Origin: Betaproteobacteria bacterium
Lineage (GTDB): Bacteria > Pseudomonadota > Gammaproteobacteria > Burkholderiales > Thiobacillaceae
Direction: 5' to 3'
Length of the DNA: 64,000 nt
Assembly (NCBI GenBank): GCA_016219425.1
Contig: JACRNB010000004.1
Span: 1-64,000 of the forward strand
Shown: piece after piece, positions 45,982-55,789 of the stretch
Numbering within the stretch: position 1 is the stretch's first letter
Layout: each line of letters opens with the position of its first letter
Program-made: the position numbers and the translations under genes
The notes under the pieces: model-generated
Seen by the model: the letters and a program-made list of their open reading frames with translations, nothing else
The model's database searches: none
What the model was told of the DNA's origin: nothing

Positions 45982-47426
45982 TGCAGCACCTCAATGGTCA
46001 ACGCGTTGGCCAACGCCCGAATATCAACAAAGTGGCCGAACACGGCAGCGGCGGCGGCCATGGCCGGCGACACCAGATGGGTGCGCCCGCCCTGTCCCTG
46101 CCGCCCCTCGAAGTTGCGGTTGGAGGTGGAGGCGCAACGCTCGCCCGGCTCCAGCCGATCCGCGTTCATGGCCAGACACATGGAACAGCCCGGCTCACGC
46201 CACTCGAAGCCGGCGGCGACGAAATCCTTGTCCAGCCCCTCGGCCTCCGCCTGGGCCTTCACCAGACCGGAACCCGGCACCACCATGGCCAGCTTCACGT
46301 TCGCGGCCACCCGACGACCCTTCGCCGTAGCCCAGCGCGCCACGGCAGCGGCCTCGCGCAGGTCTTCGATGCGGGAGTTGGTGCAGGAACCGATGAAGGC
46401 CTTGTCGATGGTGATCTCGTGGATGGGCGTACCGCCGGTGAGACCCATGTAGGCCAGGGCGCGTTCCCAGTCCGCCTTCTTCACGGCGTTGGGGGCGTCG
46501 GCGGGGTTGGGCACCCGGTCCGTCACCGCCACCACCATCTCGGGGGAAGTGCCCCAGGTGACCTGCGGCGTGATCTCGGCGGCAGCCAGTTCCAGCACGG
46601 CATCGAACTGAGCGCCCGCATCGGAATGCAGGGTGCGCCAGTAGGCCGCGGCCTGATCCCAATCCGCGCCCTTGGGGGACTGGGGACGGCCTTCCATATA
46701 GCGAATCGTCTTCTCGTCCGCCGCCACCATGCCGGCCCGGGCGCCCGCCTCGATGGCCATGTTGCACAGGGTCATGCGCCCTTCCATGGACAGGGCGCGG
46801 ATGGCGGAACCGCCGAACTCCACCGCATAGCCCGTACCGCCCGCCGTACCGATGCGACCAATCACCGCCAGAGCGATGTCCTTGGCGGTGACGCCGGCGG
46901 GCAGATCGCCTTCCACCCGCACCAACATGGCCTTGGATTTCTTCTGCCACAGGCACTGGGTCGCCAGCACATGCTCCACCTCCGAGGTGCCGATGCCGAA
47001 GGCCAACGCGGCGAACGCGCCGTGGGTGCTGGTGTGGGAATCGCCGCACACCAGGGTGGACCCCGGCAGGGTGAAGCCCTGCTCCGGGCCGATGACGTGG
47101 ACGATGCCCTGGCGCGGGTCGCTCATGCGGAACTCGTTCAGACCCAGTTCGGCGCAGTTCGCGTCCAGGGTCTCCACCTGGGTGCGCGAGACCGGATCGA
47201 CGATGCCGGCGGCGCGGGCGGTGGTGGGTACGTTGTGGTCCGGCGTCGCCAGGATGGTGGAGCCGCGCCAGAGCGCGCGTCCGGACAGCTTCAGACCCTC
47301 GAAGGCCTGGGGGCTGGTGACTTCATGGACCAGATGGCGGTCGATGTAGATCAACGCGGTGCCATCCGCCTCCTGGTGGACGACATGGTCGTCCCAGAGC
47401 TTGTCGTACAGGGTGCGTGCGCTCAT
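45978..47426 (-). CDS. leuC: 3-isopropylmalate dehydratase large subunit
   Basis: ATG at 47426 ([16 protein letters not shown]) is preferred to a TTG five codons earlier; the product has 482 residues. The aconitase-type iron-sulfur ligands are in [25 protein letters not shown] and [10 protein letters not shown]. It is the first gene of the leuC-ecn-leuD-TA-leuB run. Confidence 0.97.
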   Translation of the reverse strand: MSARTLYDKLWDDHVVHQEADGTALIYIDRHLVHEVTSPQAFEGLKLSGRALWRGSTILATPDHNVPTTARAAGIVDPVSRTQVETLDANCAELGLNEFRMSDPRQGIVHVIGPEQGFTLPGSTLVCGDSHTSTHGAFAALAFGIGTSEVEHVLATQCLWQKKSKAMLVRVEGDLPAGVTAKDIALAVIGRIGTAGGTGYAVEFGGSAIRALSMEGRMTLCNMAIEAGARAGMVAADEKTIRYMEGRPQSPKGADWDQAAAYWRTLHSDAGAQFDAVLELAAAEITPQVTWGTSPEMVVAVTDRVPNPADAPNAVKKADWERALAYMGLTGGTPIHEITIDKAFIGSCTNSRIEDLREAAAVARWATAKGRRVAANVKLAMVVPGSGLVKAQAEAEGLDKDFVAAGFEWREPGCSMCLAMNADRLEPGERCASTSNRNFEGRQGQGGRTHLVSPAMAAAAAVFGHFVDIRALANALTIEVLQ

Positions 47427-47478
47427 GGTGTTGCGGTGCAATAGAGAAAGGGGCGAATTATTTCACGCCCAGGCCCTC

Positions 47479-47901
47479 TCAGGCACCCGCCCATGGATTC
47501 AGGGTGGTCACTCCGGAAGAGGCAAAGTCCGTCACGTTGCGGGTGACGACGGTCATGCCATGGACCAGAGCGGTGGCGGCAATCAGGCCATCACGGATCG
47601 GGTGCGGGTCCGGCACATGGAGTTGCGCGCTACGCAAGGCCACCGCCTGATCCACCGGGAGGATGCGGCCTCGGAATGCGGGTATCACATGTTGGTTCAG
47701 CCATTTTCGCAGCACGGCTCCCTGGGAAGGATCCCGGCGCTCCGCCAACAGAACGCCGATCTCCAGTTCTTGCAGGGTGATGACGGATAGGAACAGGTCA
47801 TCGGCCTCCACGCTGTCGGCCCACCGCACCACGTTGGCATCCGCTCGCCCCAGGCGGACCTTGCGCAGTTCAGACACCACATTGGTATCCAGCAGATACA
47901 T
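47479..47901 (-). CDS. PIN-domain toxin (VapC/FitB-like) upstream of leuC
   Basis: The 140-residue protein begins MYLLDTNVVSELRK (first Asp), with Glu in ITLQELEIGVLLAERRD, and Asp residues in IRDGLIAATALVHGMTVVTRNVTDF, the PIN RNase set. The C-terminal TLNPW is also usual. It shares its start base with the antitoxin stop, 1-base overlap. Confidence 0.9.
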   Translation of the reverse strand: MYLLDTNVVSELRKVRLGRADANVVRWADSVEADDLFLSVITLQELEIGVLLAERRDPSQGAVLRKWLNQHVIPAFRGRILPVDQAVALRSAQLHVPDPHPIRDGLIAATALVHGMTVVTRNVTDFASSGVTTLNPWAGA

Positions 47902-48155
47902 CAGCCCAACTCCGCCGCCCGTGCGGGTTCAGCCCACTGTGGAATTTCCAGTTCCACTTCCTCCGCGCCGGGCATGGCCAGCAGGTCAGCGATCCTGGTG
48001 TGCGCCCCGGTGAGTCGTTTGTAGTCATCGAAGGTCAGCAGGACATGGGCGGGCCGCCCCCGGTCGGTAATGACCACCGGACCTTCCTGGGCGGCCTTCT
48101 TGGCCTTGCTGGCATCCTGATTGAACTGGCGACTGGAGAGGGTGGTGATGGTCAT
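47901..48155 (-). CDS. Phd/YefM-type antitoxin
   Basis: The 84-residue protein has the Phd pattern SSRQFNQDASKAKKAAQEGPVVITDRGRPAHVLLTFDDY, which folds and binds operator DNA, and an acidic C-terminal toxin-binding tail (ADLLAMPGAEEVELEIPQW). It is the partner of the PIN toxin just downstream. Confidence 0.9.
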   Translation of the reverse strand: MTITTLSSRQFNQDASKAKKAAQEGPVVITDRGRPAHVLLTFDDYKRLTGAHTRIADLLAMPGAEEVELEIPQWAEPARAAELG

Positions 48156-48228
48156 GGCGTTCCCTCGCTGGGGCGGAAATGTAGGTACGTTACCACATGG
48201 TTTGCCGGGGATACGCCCGTGCGCCCCT

Positions 48229-48304
48229 TGTAGGAGCCCGGCTGTGCCGGGCGATCAGCCTCGCGCCGCCCAAAGGCATCGCCCGGCACAGCCGGGCTCC
48301 TACA
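48229..48304. repeat. REP-like palindrome, copy 2
   Basis: TGTAGGAGCCCGGCTGTGCC at the left and the reverse arm ending GGGCTCCTACA at the right, around a 24-base middle, in the gap between the antitoxin at 48155 and cimA. Confidence 0.9.
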
Positions 48305-48334
48305 GAGGGGTGTTTGGGCGCTACGAAACACCCG

Positions 48335-49903
48335 TCATGATCGAGCCTCCCCCAACCGCACCAGCGCGTACTCCATGCTGTCCGACAGCGCGCGCCAGCT
48401 GGCGTCGATGATGTTGGCGCTGGCGCCCACCGTGGTCCAGCCTTCCTCGCCCGCCTGGAAGTCAATCAGCACGCGGGTGTTGGCGGCGGTGCCGGCGACG
48501 CCGTCGAGGATGCGCACCTTGTAGTCCGTCAGACGCACGGAGCGCAGCACCGGGTAGACGTCCACCAGTGCGTTTTGCAGGGCGGTGGCCAGGGCGTTGA
48601 CCGGGCCGTTGCCTTCGGCGGCGGTGAATTTCACCTCGCCGCCCACCTTCACCTTCACCGTGGCCTCGGCCAGCAGGCCGCGCCCGTGGCGGCGTTCGGT
48701 GATGACGAAGTAGTCCATCAGCTCGAAGGGGCGCACATAGTCGGCGTTGAGGCGGTGGAACATGAGTTCCACGCTGGCCTCGGCGGCCTCGAAGGTGAAA
48801 CCCTCGTGCTCCAGGCGCTTGATCTGGGAGAGGACGTGCTGGGCTGCCTCGTTGTTCAGGTCCAGGCCCATGCGTTGCGCCTGCAACTGGAGGTTGCCGC
48901 GCCCGGACAATTCGGAGGTGACGGAGCGCATCTCGTTGCCCACCCGCTCCGGGTCGATGTGCTGGTAGGTGTCGGGCGATTTGAGGATGGCGGCGACGTG
49001 GATGCCGCCCTTGTGGGCGAAGGCGGAATGGCCGGTGTAGGGCTGATGGTCATCGTGCTTCAGGTTGGCCACCTCGGCCACGAAGCGGGACAGGCCGGTA
49101 AGGTCGCGCAGGCGCTCCTGCGGCAGCACGTCGAAACCCATCTTGAGTTGCAGGTTGGGCAGAAGGGTGACCAGATCGGCATTGCCCACCCGTTCGCCGT
49201 AGCCGTTGATGGTGCCCTGCACCATGCTGGCCCCGGCGCGCACGGCGGCCAGGGAGTTGGCCACGGCGCAGCCGGTGTCGTTGTGGCAGTGCACGCCCAG
49301 CTTCGCGCCGGGCAGGCGCTCCGCCACGGTGCGGGTGATGGCCTCCACCTCCCAGGGCAGTTTGCCGCCGTTGGTCTCGCACAGCGCCAGCCAGTCGGCC
49401 CCGGCTTCATGGGCGGCGGCCAGGGCGGCCAGGGCGTAGTCCGGGTGGGCGTTGTAGCCGTCGTAGAAGTGTTCCGCGTCGAAGATCACCTCGCGCCCCC
49501 GCGCCTTCATCCAGGCCACGCTGTCGCGGATCATGGCCAGGTTTTCCTCCAGGGTGGCGTTGAGGACGTGGGTGACGTGGTAGTCCCAGGTTTTGCCCAC
49601 CAGGGTGACGGCAGGCGTGTCGGATTCGATCAGGGCGCGCAGGTTGGCGTCGCTGTCGCAGGTTGCGTTGGCGTGGCGGGTGCGCCCGAAGGCGCACAGG
49701 CGCGCGGGCAGGTTCATGCGCCGGGCGCGGGCGAAGAACTCCGCGTCCTTGGGGTTGGAGCCGGGCCAGCCGCATTCGATGTAGTGCATGCCGAAGGCGG
49801 CCAGACGGTGCGCGATGGTCAGCTTGTCTTCAACGGAAAGGGAGATGTCTTCGCGCTGCGTGCCGTCGCGCAGGGTGGTGTCGTACAGAAAGAGGGGGGT
49901 CAT
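48335..49903 (-). CDS. cimA: (R)-citramalate synthase
   Basis: ATG at 49903 (MTPLFLYDTTLRDGTQ) gives 522 residues; upstream in-frame sequence is not supported. The DRE-TIM signature YDTTLRDGTQ, the HCHNDTGCAVAN segment with metal His, and a C-terminal LeuA-type allosteric domain (DYKVRILDGVAGTAANTRVLIDF) are present. LeuA has different start and substrate residues; this longer layout with GWPGSNPKD is CimA. It makes citramalate from pyruvate and acetyl-CoA for isoleucine. Confidence 0.93.
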   Translation of the reverse strand: MTPLFLYDTTLRDGTQREDISLSVEDKLTIAHRLAAFGMHYIECGWPGSNPKDAEFFARARRMNLPARLCAFGRTRHANATCDSDANLRALIESDTPAVTLVGKTWDYHVTHVLNATLEENLAMIRDSVAWMKARGREVIFDAEHFYDGYNAHPDYALAALAAAHEAGADWLALCETNGGKLPWEVEAITRTVAERLPGAKLGVHCHNDTGCAVANSLAAVRAGASMVQGTINGYGERVGNADLVTLLPNLQLKMGFDVLPQERLRDLTGLSRFVAEVANLKHDDHQPYTGHSAFAHKGGIHVAAILKSPDTYQHIDPERVGNEMRSVTSELSGRGNLQLQAQRMGLDLNNEAAQHVLSQIKRLEHEGFTFEAAEASVELMFHRLNADYVRPFELMDYFVITERRHGRGLLAEATVKVKVGGEVKFTAAEGNGPVNALATALQNALVDVYPVLRSVRLTDYKVRILDGVAGTAANTRVLIDFQAGEEGWTTVGASANIIDASWRALSDSMEYALVRLGEARS

Positions 49904-49931
49904 GCCGGAAGCCGAGGGTGGGTGTCGAGAA

Positions 49932-52802
49932 TCAGGGGCCAAGGTACACGAAAGGCGCCCAGTACAGCGGATGCCCGCGCCCGGGTTTGCTGCGCAGGAC
50001 TTCACGCGCTTCCGCCAGCGCATCCACCGGCTTGGCGCCCGTGCGCAGGCGCTTGAAGGCCTCGATCATCAAGTCCCGCGTGGCCAGGCTCTCCACGCTC
50101 CAGTGGGAGACATACAAGCCCCGCGCCCCGGCGAACATGAAGCCGCGGGTCATGCCGGAAAACCCTTCGCCGCCGCCGGGTCGGCCCCCTTCGCCCGCTG
50201 TGTTGCAGGCGGAGAGCACCACCAGTTCGGCATCGGTGCGCAGGTGCTGGATGACTTCGGCCAGGGTCAGAAGGCCGTCTTCGCCGTGCAGGTCGCCTGC
50301 CAGGGTCAAGGCCAGGGCGGGCTGTCCCTCGGCGCGGACGGGGGGCGCGTCCTTCGCGTCGGTCTCGTCCTCCGCGACCACGCCCAGGCTGCGGGTCAGC
50401 GGGCCGGGGTGGGGCATGGGCGCCCGTTCGGCCTGGAGTTGCAGGAACTCGCCCCCCAACAGGCCGTGGGTGGCGAAGTGCAGGTAACGCGCCTCGCCGC
50501 GTTGCAGGCCCTTGGCGCGGGATTCCTGCGCCGCCTGGCGCAGGAGCAGGCTGGATTTGCCGCCCAGCAGGCTGGAGATGGCCTCGGCTTCCTCGGCGGT
50601 TTCCTGCAAACGGGCCAGCCGCACGCCCCGCACGGACGGGGATCGGTCCTGCTCCGAGGGGGAAAAGACCGGGTCGGCGAAGGACACCAGCTCGTTGCGG
50701 TATCCCCCAGGCCGGGACGGCGCTTCCCGCGCGGCGACCAGCGCCGCCAGACTGGGCAGGTAGGAGAAGCGCCAGCGGCTGCCGGCATAGGCCAGCCGCG
50801 AATAGGGGTCGTCGCCGCGTTGCTGATCCTGTTTGAACGCGGTTTGCTGCGCAGCGTCCCACTGCGTCAGCAGCATTTCCAGGGGCAGGGCGTGCAGGGG
50901 GCCATCGCCCACCACCGTGACGCGTTGGCCCATCACGTCCGCCACCGGTTCCAGCAGCAGGCGGTACAGGCGATGCAGGTCCGCCGGTTCCAGTCGTTGC
51001 TCCTGGCTCATGGCCTGACGCACCCGCTGCACCAGGGTCGCCACTTCCTGTTCCCCCTGGGCCACGCTGCGCACCAGGAAACGGTCGCGCTGCACCAGGA
51101 AAAGGACGACGCGGTTCGCTTGCAGGTAGTAGCTGAGGAGGGTCTCGTCCGCCCTCAGGATCTTGCCCTGGAGTGCCTGAAGCCGCACCGGGCGCGGTTC
51201 GGCCAGTTCCATGGGACGCGGGTGTTCGCGCCAAAGGCGGGCATTGGATTCGGCCAGGGCGCTGCGTGCGGTCTCCCTCTCCGCGCGCAGATCGGCGGCC
51301 ATGCGCGCCACCCGTCCCGCCAGGATCTCGTCATCGCCCGCCTTGGGCAGGCGCAGCAGGCGTTCGGCCAGACGGTCGATGCGGCTCTGGGCGGCATCCC
51401 TTGTCTTCACCTGCGCCTGGAAGGCGGCATCGCCCGCGGACTGTCCCGCCAGGGAGAGTCGCAGCAATTCGGAAAAGATCCGGCTCTGCATGCGGGAGAC
51501 GGTTTCCAGGGCGCGCGCGCCCTGTCCTGCATTCGGCGCTGCGGCTTCCCGTTCCAGCAGGAACTCCACGCCCTCGTGGTAGTAGGGCAGATAGCGCTCC
51601 AGCAGGCGTTGGCGCTGGCCTTCCGCCAGACCGCGGGTGGAGGCGAACAGGGCGTCGGCTTGATCCAGGGCCTCCAGGTAATGCGCCTCGGCCTCCCCGT
51701 CCTTACCCGCCTTGCGCAGCAGGCGGGCGAGCTCGCGCGCGGCATCCGCCTGCTCCGCACGCACCCCGACGGTACGGAAGATGTCCAGGGCGGCAGCCAG
51801 GTCGGCGCGGGCGGCTTCCGTTCGGCCCCGTTCCAGGGCGTCCATGGCGCGCAGGCGGAGGGCCTGGCCGGTGAGCAGATCCTGGGGGCCCAGGGTGCGC
51901 AGGGCCATGTCTGCGGCGCTCCGGGCCAGCTCCCCGGCCTCCTTGCGCCGGTCCCCCGCCTGCAACAACTGCGCCAGGAACAGGGTTCCCTGGACCGTCG
52001 ATCCGGAGTCGGGGTCCGTGCGGCGGCGCAGCGACAGGGCTTCGCGGGCCTCGCTTGCCGCTTCTTCCCAGCGGCCCCGTTGTTGCTGCAGGAGGGCTGC
52101 GAGTTCGTGCATCTTCGCCCGCTCCCGCTGCACCGCCTTGTGGCGGGAGCGCTCGGAATCCCGGCGCAGGGCGGCAATGGCTTCCTCCGCCTCCTGCATG
52201 CGCCCCAACTGGAGCGCCGCCAGGGCCGGCCAGTAGCGCGCATCCAGCACCGCGGCGATGCGTTCCTCCTTTTCGGCATCCCCTTCGGCCTGGGCGGGCA
52301 GGGCGCGCGCATGGCTCAGACATTCGGCCAGACGGCCCTGGCGCAGGCGAATCTCCTGCTGCCGCGCCAGCACCCAGAGGGTGTGGATGTGGGCCTCGCC
52401 CTGCTGCTGCTCCAGCGCCCGGTAGGCCCGCTGCAGGATCGGCTCGGCCTCGCGGTAGCGCGACTGCTGCACCAGGGCGGTGCCCAGCAGGGCGTCGGCC
52501 AGGGCCAGGCGGCCCGCGTCATGGGCGTTCTCCGCCATCAGTCGCGCCTTGCGCGCGGCGTCCTCGGCGGCGCTCCAGTCGTACTCCAGGCGCGCCGCGA
52601 GAAAGGCCGTGCGGGCTTGGTCGAACTGGTCGCGCAGGAGTTTTTCCACCTGCAAATCAAAGCGCTCGGCGATGTTGGCGGTGACGTCGGCGCTGTCCAG
52701 CATGTCCGCCGGGCCGGGCATGCCAAAGGCCAGATGCGTCGGCGCGGCCCAGGCGGGGGTGGAGAGGAATGCGACGAGGCAGACGGTGCGGGCGAGGTTC
52801 AT
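49932..52802 (-). CDS. Exported TPR-CHAT protein (caspase-like peptidase fold)
   Basis: The 956-residue protein has a signal peptide (ARTVCLVAFLSTPAWAA). Residues about 50-560 are TPR-like helices (ADALLGTALVQQSRYREAEPIL; YLEALDQADALF and others). A CHAT domain fills the C-terminal part, about 640-956, with the catalytic His near 779 (LHFATHGLL) and Cys near 866 (VVLSACNTAGE), then GARGLYVSHWSVES and WAPFVYLG at the end. CHAT proteases are known in bacterial and CRISPR-linked defence and in eukaryotic separase relatives; most bacterial ones are cytoplasmic, so export is notable. It lies four bases after the M20 peptidase gene. Confidence 0.88.
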   Translation of the reverse strand: MNLARTVCLVAFLSTPAWAAPTHLAFGMPGPADMLDSADVTANIAERFDLQVEKLLRDQFDQARTAFLAARLEYDWSAAEDAARKARLMAENAHDAGRLALADALLGTALVQQSRYREAEPILQRAYRALEQQQGEAHIHTLWVLARQQEIRLRQGRLAECLSHARALPAQAEGDAEKEERIAAVLDARYWPALAALQLGRMQEAEEAIAALRRDSERSRHKAVQRERAKMHELAALLQQQRGRWEEAASEAREALSLRRRTDPDSGSTVQGTLFLAQLLQAGDRRKEAGELARSAADMALRTLGPQDLLTGQALRLRAMDALERGRTEAARADLAAALDIFRTVGVRAEQADAARELARLLRKAGKDGEAEAHYLEALDQADALFASTRGLAEGQRQRLLERYLPYYHEGVEFLLEREAAAPNAGQGARALETVSRMQSRIFSELLRLSLAGQSAGDAAFQAQVKTRDAAQSRIDRLAERLLRLPKAGDDEILAGRVARMAADLRAERETARSALAESNARLWREHPRPMELAEPRPVRLQALQGKILRADETLLSYYLQANRVVLFLVQRDRFLVRSVAQGEQEVATLVQRVRQAMSQEQRLEPADLHRLYRLLLEPVADVMGQRVTVVGDGPLHALPLEMLLTQWDAAQQTAFKQDQQRGDDPYSRLAYAGSRWRFSYLPSLAALVAAREAPSRPGGYRNELVSFADPVFSPSEQDRSPSVRGVRLARLQETAEEAEAISSLLGGKSSLLLRQAAQESRAKGLQRGEARYLHFATHGLLGGEFLQLQAERAPMPHPGPLTRSLGVVAEDETDAKDAPPVRAEGQPALALTLAGDLHGEDGLLTLAEVIQHLRTDAELVVLSACNTAGEGGRPGGGEGFSGMTRGFMFAGARGLYVSHWSVESLATRDLMIEAFKRLRTGAKPVDALAEAREVLRSKPGRGHPLYWAPFVYLGP

Positions 52803-52806
52803 GGCG

Positions 52807-53967
52807 TCATGCCCCGGCCAGCCAGGTCTCCGTCAGCCGCACCCAGTAGCTCGCGCCCAGAGTGAGGATGGCGTCGTTGAAGTCGTAGTGCGCGTTGTGC
52901 AGCATGCAGCCGCCTTCGCCGGGGCCGTTGCCGATCCAGAGATAGCAGCCGGGGCGTTCGCGCAGCATGTAGGAGAAGTCCTCCGCGCCCATGGAGGGCG
53001 GTGCGTCCGTGCGCACGTTCTCGTTGCCGACCAGACCTGCCAGCACCTGTCGGCTGAACGCCGCCTCCGCCGCCGTGTTGACCGTGGGCGGGTAGCCGCG
53101 CCGGTACTCCAGCACGATCTGCACGCCGTGCGCCGCGCCGATGCCGGCGCACAGGCGCTCCATGGCGGACTCGACCTGATCCTGCACCTCGCCGCGGAAG
53201 GCGCGCACGGTGCCGCCGATGCGCGCCTCGGCGGGGATCACGTTGTAGGGCTCGCCGCCGGCGAAGAACCGGGTGATGGAGAGCACCGCGCTGTCGAGCG
53301 GGTCCAGGCTGCGGCTGACCACGCTTTGCAGCGCCTGCACCAGCGCCGCGCCCGCCAGCAGCGGGTCGCGTCCCTGATGCGGCATGGCGGCGTGGGCGCC
53401 GTGGCCCTTCACGACGATGTCGAACTGGTCGGCGCAGGCCATCACCGGGCCGCTGTGCACGGCGAAGGTTCCCGCCGCCAGGCCGGGCCAGTTGTGCATG
53501 CCGAACACCGCGTCCACCGGGAAGCGCTCGAACAGGCCCTGCTCGATCATCACCCGTGCGCCGCCGTCGGCCTCCTCGGCGGGTTGGAAGATGAACGCTA
53601 CCGTGCCGTCGAAATTGCGCGTCGCCGCCAGGTATTCCGCCGCGCCCAGAAGCATGGCGGTGTGGCCGTCGTGGCCGCAGGCGTGCATGCGCCCGTCGTG
53701 GCGCGAGCGGTGCGGGAAGGCGTTGCCCTCGTGGATGGGCAGGGCGTCCATGTCGGCGCGCAGGCCGATGCGTTTCGCGCCGCCGCCGTTGCGCAGCACC
53801 CCCACCACGCCAGTACCGGCCAGGCCGCGATGCACCTCGATGCCGCGCGTCTCCAGAAAGGCGGCCACCACGTCGCTGGTGCGCTGTTCCTGCCAAGCCA
53901 GTTCCGGGTGGGCGTGGAGGTCGTGGCGCAGGGCGATGAGTCGTTCCCGGTTGGCTTCCAGGTTCAT
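52807..53967 (-). CDS. M20D-family amidohydrolase (hippurate/N-acyl amino acid hydrolase type)
   Basis: ATG at 53967 overlaps the preceding stop by four bases and is preferred to a GTG at 53979; the product has 386 residues. Metal-binding motifs are clear: RADMDALPI, HACGHDGHTAMLLGAA, QPAEEADGGA, GMHNWPGL and the late MGAEDFSYML. The family removes acyl groups from amino acids (hippurate, N-acetyl or IAA conjugates); the substrate cannot be told from sequence alone. Confidence 0.92.
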   Translation of the reverse strand: MNLEANRERLIALRHDLHAHPELAWQEQRTSDVVAAFLETRGIEVHRGLAGTGVVGVLRNGGGAKRIGLRADMDALPIHEGNAFPHRSRHDGRMHACGHDGHTAMLLGAAEYLAATRNFDGTVAFIFQPAEEADGGARVMIEQGLFERFPVDAVFGMHNWPGLAAGTFAVHSGPVMACADQFDIVVKGHGAHAAMPHQGRDPLLAGAALVQALQSVVSRSLDPLDSAVLSITRFFAGGEPYNVIPAEARIGGTVRAFRGEVQDQVESAMERLCAGIGAAHGVQIVLEYRRGYPPTVNTAAEAAFSRQVLAGLVGNENVRTDAPPSMGAEDFSYMLRERPGCYLWIGNGPGEGGCMLHNAHYDFNDAILTLGASYWVRLTETWLAGA

Positions 53968-54350
53968 GCGCTCATCCACGGCATCACCTGTTTGGTCAGC
54001 GCTACGGCGACGATGTAGCCGAAGACGGCCAGCGCCCCGGCCAGGGCGGCAATGCGGACGGGCTTGGTGCGGCCCCGTTTGAGGGCGATGGAACCCAGCA
54101 CGATGTAGGCCAGCAGCCCGCCGATCTTGGCCAGCAGCCAGGGTTGCTCCAGTGGGGTCAGTCCGCCCGCCGCGAGCAAGGCAAGGGCGGCGGCCAGCAG
54201 GATCGCGTCATTGCCGTGGGGGACGATGCGCAACCAGCGCGCCTGCAAGCGGGGAGCGTCCATCAGCATCCAATACCCCCGCAGCAGAAACAGGGCCAGG
54301 GTGACGACCACGGCGCACACATGCACCGCGCGCAAAAGGCTGTAATCCAT
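53964..54350 (-). CDS. SirB2-like membrane protein
   Basis: The 128-residue protein has four hydrophobic segments (LLRAVHVCAVVVTLALFLLRG; DAILLAAALALLAAGG; LLAKIGGLLAYIVLGSIAL; ALAVFGYIVAVAL) and the SirB2 pattern with VHV near the start, LLRGYWML and LKRGRTKPVR. SirB family proteins were linked to invasion-gene regulation in Salmonella but the mechanism is unknown. It is coupled to the M20 gene. Confidence 0.8.
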   Translation of the reverse strand: MDYSLLRAVHVCAVVVTLALFLLRGYWMLMDAPRLQARWLRIVPHGNDAILLAAALALLAAGGLTPLEQPWLLAKIGGLLAYIVLGSIALKRGRTKPVRIAALAGALAVFGYIVAVALTKQVMPWMSA

Positions 54351-54383
54351 ACGGCAAAAGGGGGGTGGGGAACCCCCCGGATG

Positions 54384-54671
54384 TTACCCCGGGGAAAGGG
54401 CGAATCCCTTGATCAGGGTTGTGCCGCCTTCTTCCTGATGTTTGCGCTCGATGGCCCCCACCAGCACCCGCACGTCCGCAGTGGTGAGCTGCGGATAGGC
54501 TTCGTGGATGAGACGGTGGGCCAGGTAGTCGATGGGACTGCCGGCCCACTCGTGGGTGTTGTGGAAGAAGTGGTCGATGCGCCCGCGCGCATCCGGATAG
54601 ATGGCGCGCAGGTGGGGGTGCTGACGACGCTCGCGCTGGGCAATCCCCTGGGGTTCGGTATGGCTGTCCAT
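54384..54671 (-). CDS. Small hypothetical protein
   Basis: ATG at 54671 with AGGAG eight bases before it gives 95 residues (MDSHTEPQGIAQRERRQ). I do not recognise the family. It is hydrophilic and His-rich, with HPHLRAIYPDARGRIDHFF, NTHEWAGSPIDYLAHRLIHEAYP and a helical VRVLVGAIERKHQEEGG. No signal or membrane segment. Confidence 0.65.
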   Translation of the reverse strand: MDSHTEPQGIAQRERRQHPHLRAIYPDARGRIDHFFHNTHEWAGSPIDYLAHRLIHEAYPQLTTADVRVLVGAIERKHQEEGGTTLIKGFALSPG

Positions 54672-54763
54672 GGTAAGTCTCCTCATGTCATCGACCGGGA
54701 TGAGCCCGGTTTTTCCATGCTAGACCCGAAGGCATGGTTTACCAATGAACGCCTCCGGCAGGG

Positions 54764-55711
54764 CTATTTCAGCAGGGTGATCCAGAGCGGCAAGGTGAGG
54801 AGAAAGCCCAGGCTGGTCCAGCTGGCAGTGAGCGCGGCGGCGCGCACGTCCAGGTGGAAGCGGTCGGCGAAACTGGCGGCCATGATCATGGTGGGCATGG
54901 CGGATTCGATCACGGCGGCGTATTGGGCCTCGCGCAACTCGCCCACCGTGACGCGGGCCAGCGCCAGCACCAGAAAGGGCATCAGCAACAGTTTCACCAG
55001 CACGGCGGCGAGCACCGGCGGGGTCGGGCGCAGATTGCCCCAGGGGATGGACAGCCCCAGGGTGAACAGCATGATGGGGATGGTGGCCTGCCCCATGAAC
55101 TTGGCGGCCTTGATCAGCGGCGCCACGTCGATGCCGGCGAGGTTCACGGCAAAACCCAGCACAAAGCCCCAGATGGGGGGCAGGGTCAGCACGGTGCGCA
55201 GCAGGCTCTGGCCGTGGCCGCCTTCATGCCCCAGGCGCGTGGCGATCCACACCCCGAAGACCCACAGCACCGGCGTGGAGGCGAGCACGTCCGCAAACGC
55301 GGCGTAACTCCCGCCCAGGTCGCCGTAGAGGAAGGTGAGGGTGGGGTAGCCCATGAACAGCACGTTGCCGAAGCAGCCCGCCAGCAGGATGGCGGCGCGG
55401 GTCTCGCGCGCCAGGCCGCGCCCGAGGGGGGAGTGGAACAGCAGGGGATAGAGCAGGGCGAAGCCGATGCCGATGCTGGCGATGAGCAGCATGGGCACGG
55501 TAAGAAGTTCGGCGCTGATCTGCGCCTGGGCCGAGAGGGCGAACAGCAGGGGCGGGGCGAACACATCCACCACCAGGCGGTTCAGGTTGATCCGCAGCGG
55601 GTCCGGCGGAAACTGGGGCCGGAAGCGCACCCACAAGCCCCCTGCCGCGACCAGCAGGGCGATGGGCAGCCAGACCTGGAGTAGGAGTTGAAGGAGGAAG
55701 GCGGTGGTCAT
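54764..55711 (-). CDS. AEC-family transporter (auxin/malonate efflux carrier type)
   Basis: The 315-residue protein has about ten hydrophobic segments spread evenly, with the AEC features LNRLVVDVFAPPLLFALSAQ, a glycine-rich break at GCFGNVLFMGYPTL, and AALVKLLLMPFLVLAL and VIESAMPTMIMAASFADR near the end. The family moves small carboxylates or auxin-like acids; the substrate is not known. Confidence 0.9.
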   Translation of the reverse strand: MTTAFLLQLLLQVWLPIALLVAAGGLWVRFRPQFPPDPLRINLNRLVVDVFAPPLLFALSAQAQISAELLTVPMLLIASIGIGFALLYPLLFHSPLGRGLARETRAAILLAGCFGNVLFMGYPTLTFLYGDLGGSYAAFADVLASTPVLWVFGVWIATRLGHEGGHGQSLLRTVLTLPPIWGFVLGFAVNLAGIDVAPLIKAAKFMGQATIPIMLFTLGLSIPWGNLRPTPPVLAAVLVKLLLMPFLVLALARVTVGELREAQYAAVIESAMPTMIMAASFADRFHLDVRAAALTASWTSLGFLLTLPLWITLLK

Positions 55712-55789
55712 GGAGGGCTGGGATGGCTGTTTGTCACCCCGGCGAACGACTTGAGAGGGCCTGTATCGGAATGACGAATCGGGGCTGGG

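Noticed and set aside
45981-47444. 487-codon forward frame opposite leuC
   Set aside because: Exact mirror of leuC, with no ribosome binding site and low-complexity product.
49788-52865. 1025-codon forward frame opposite the CHAT gene and the start of cimA
   Set aside because: The product is Gln/Gly/His-rich with no fold pattern, as expected from antisense of a GC-rich gene; CHAT motifs and a signal peptide are on the minus strand.
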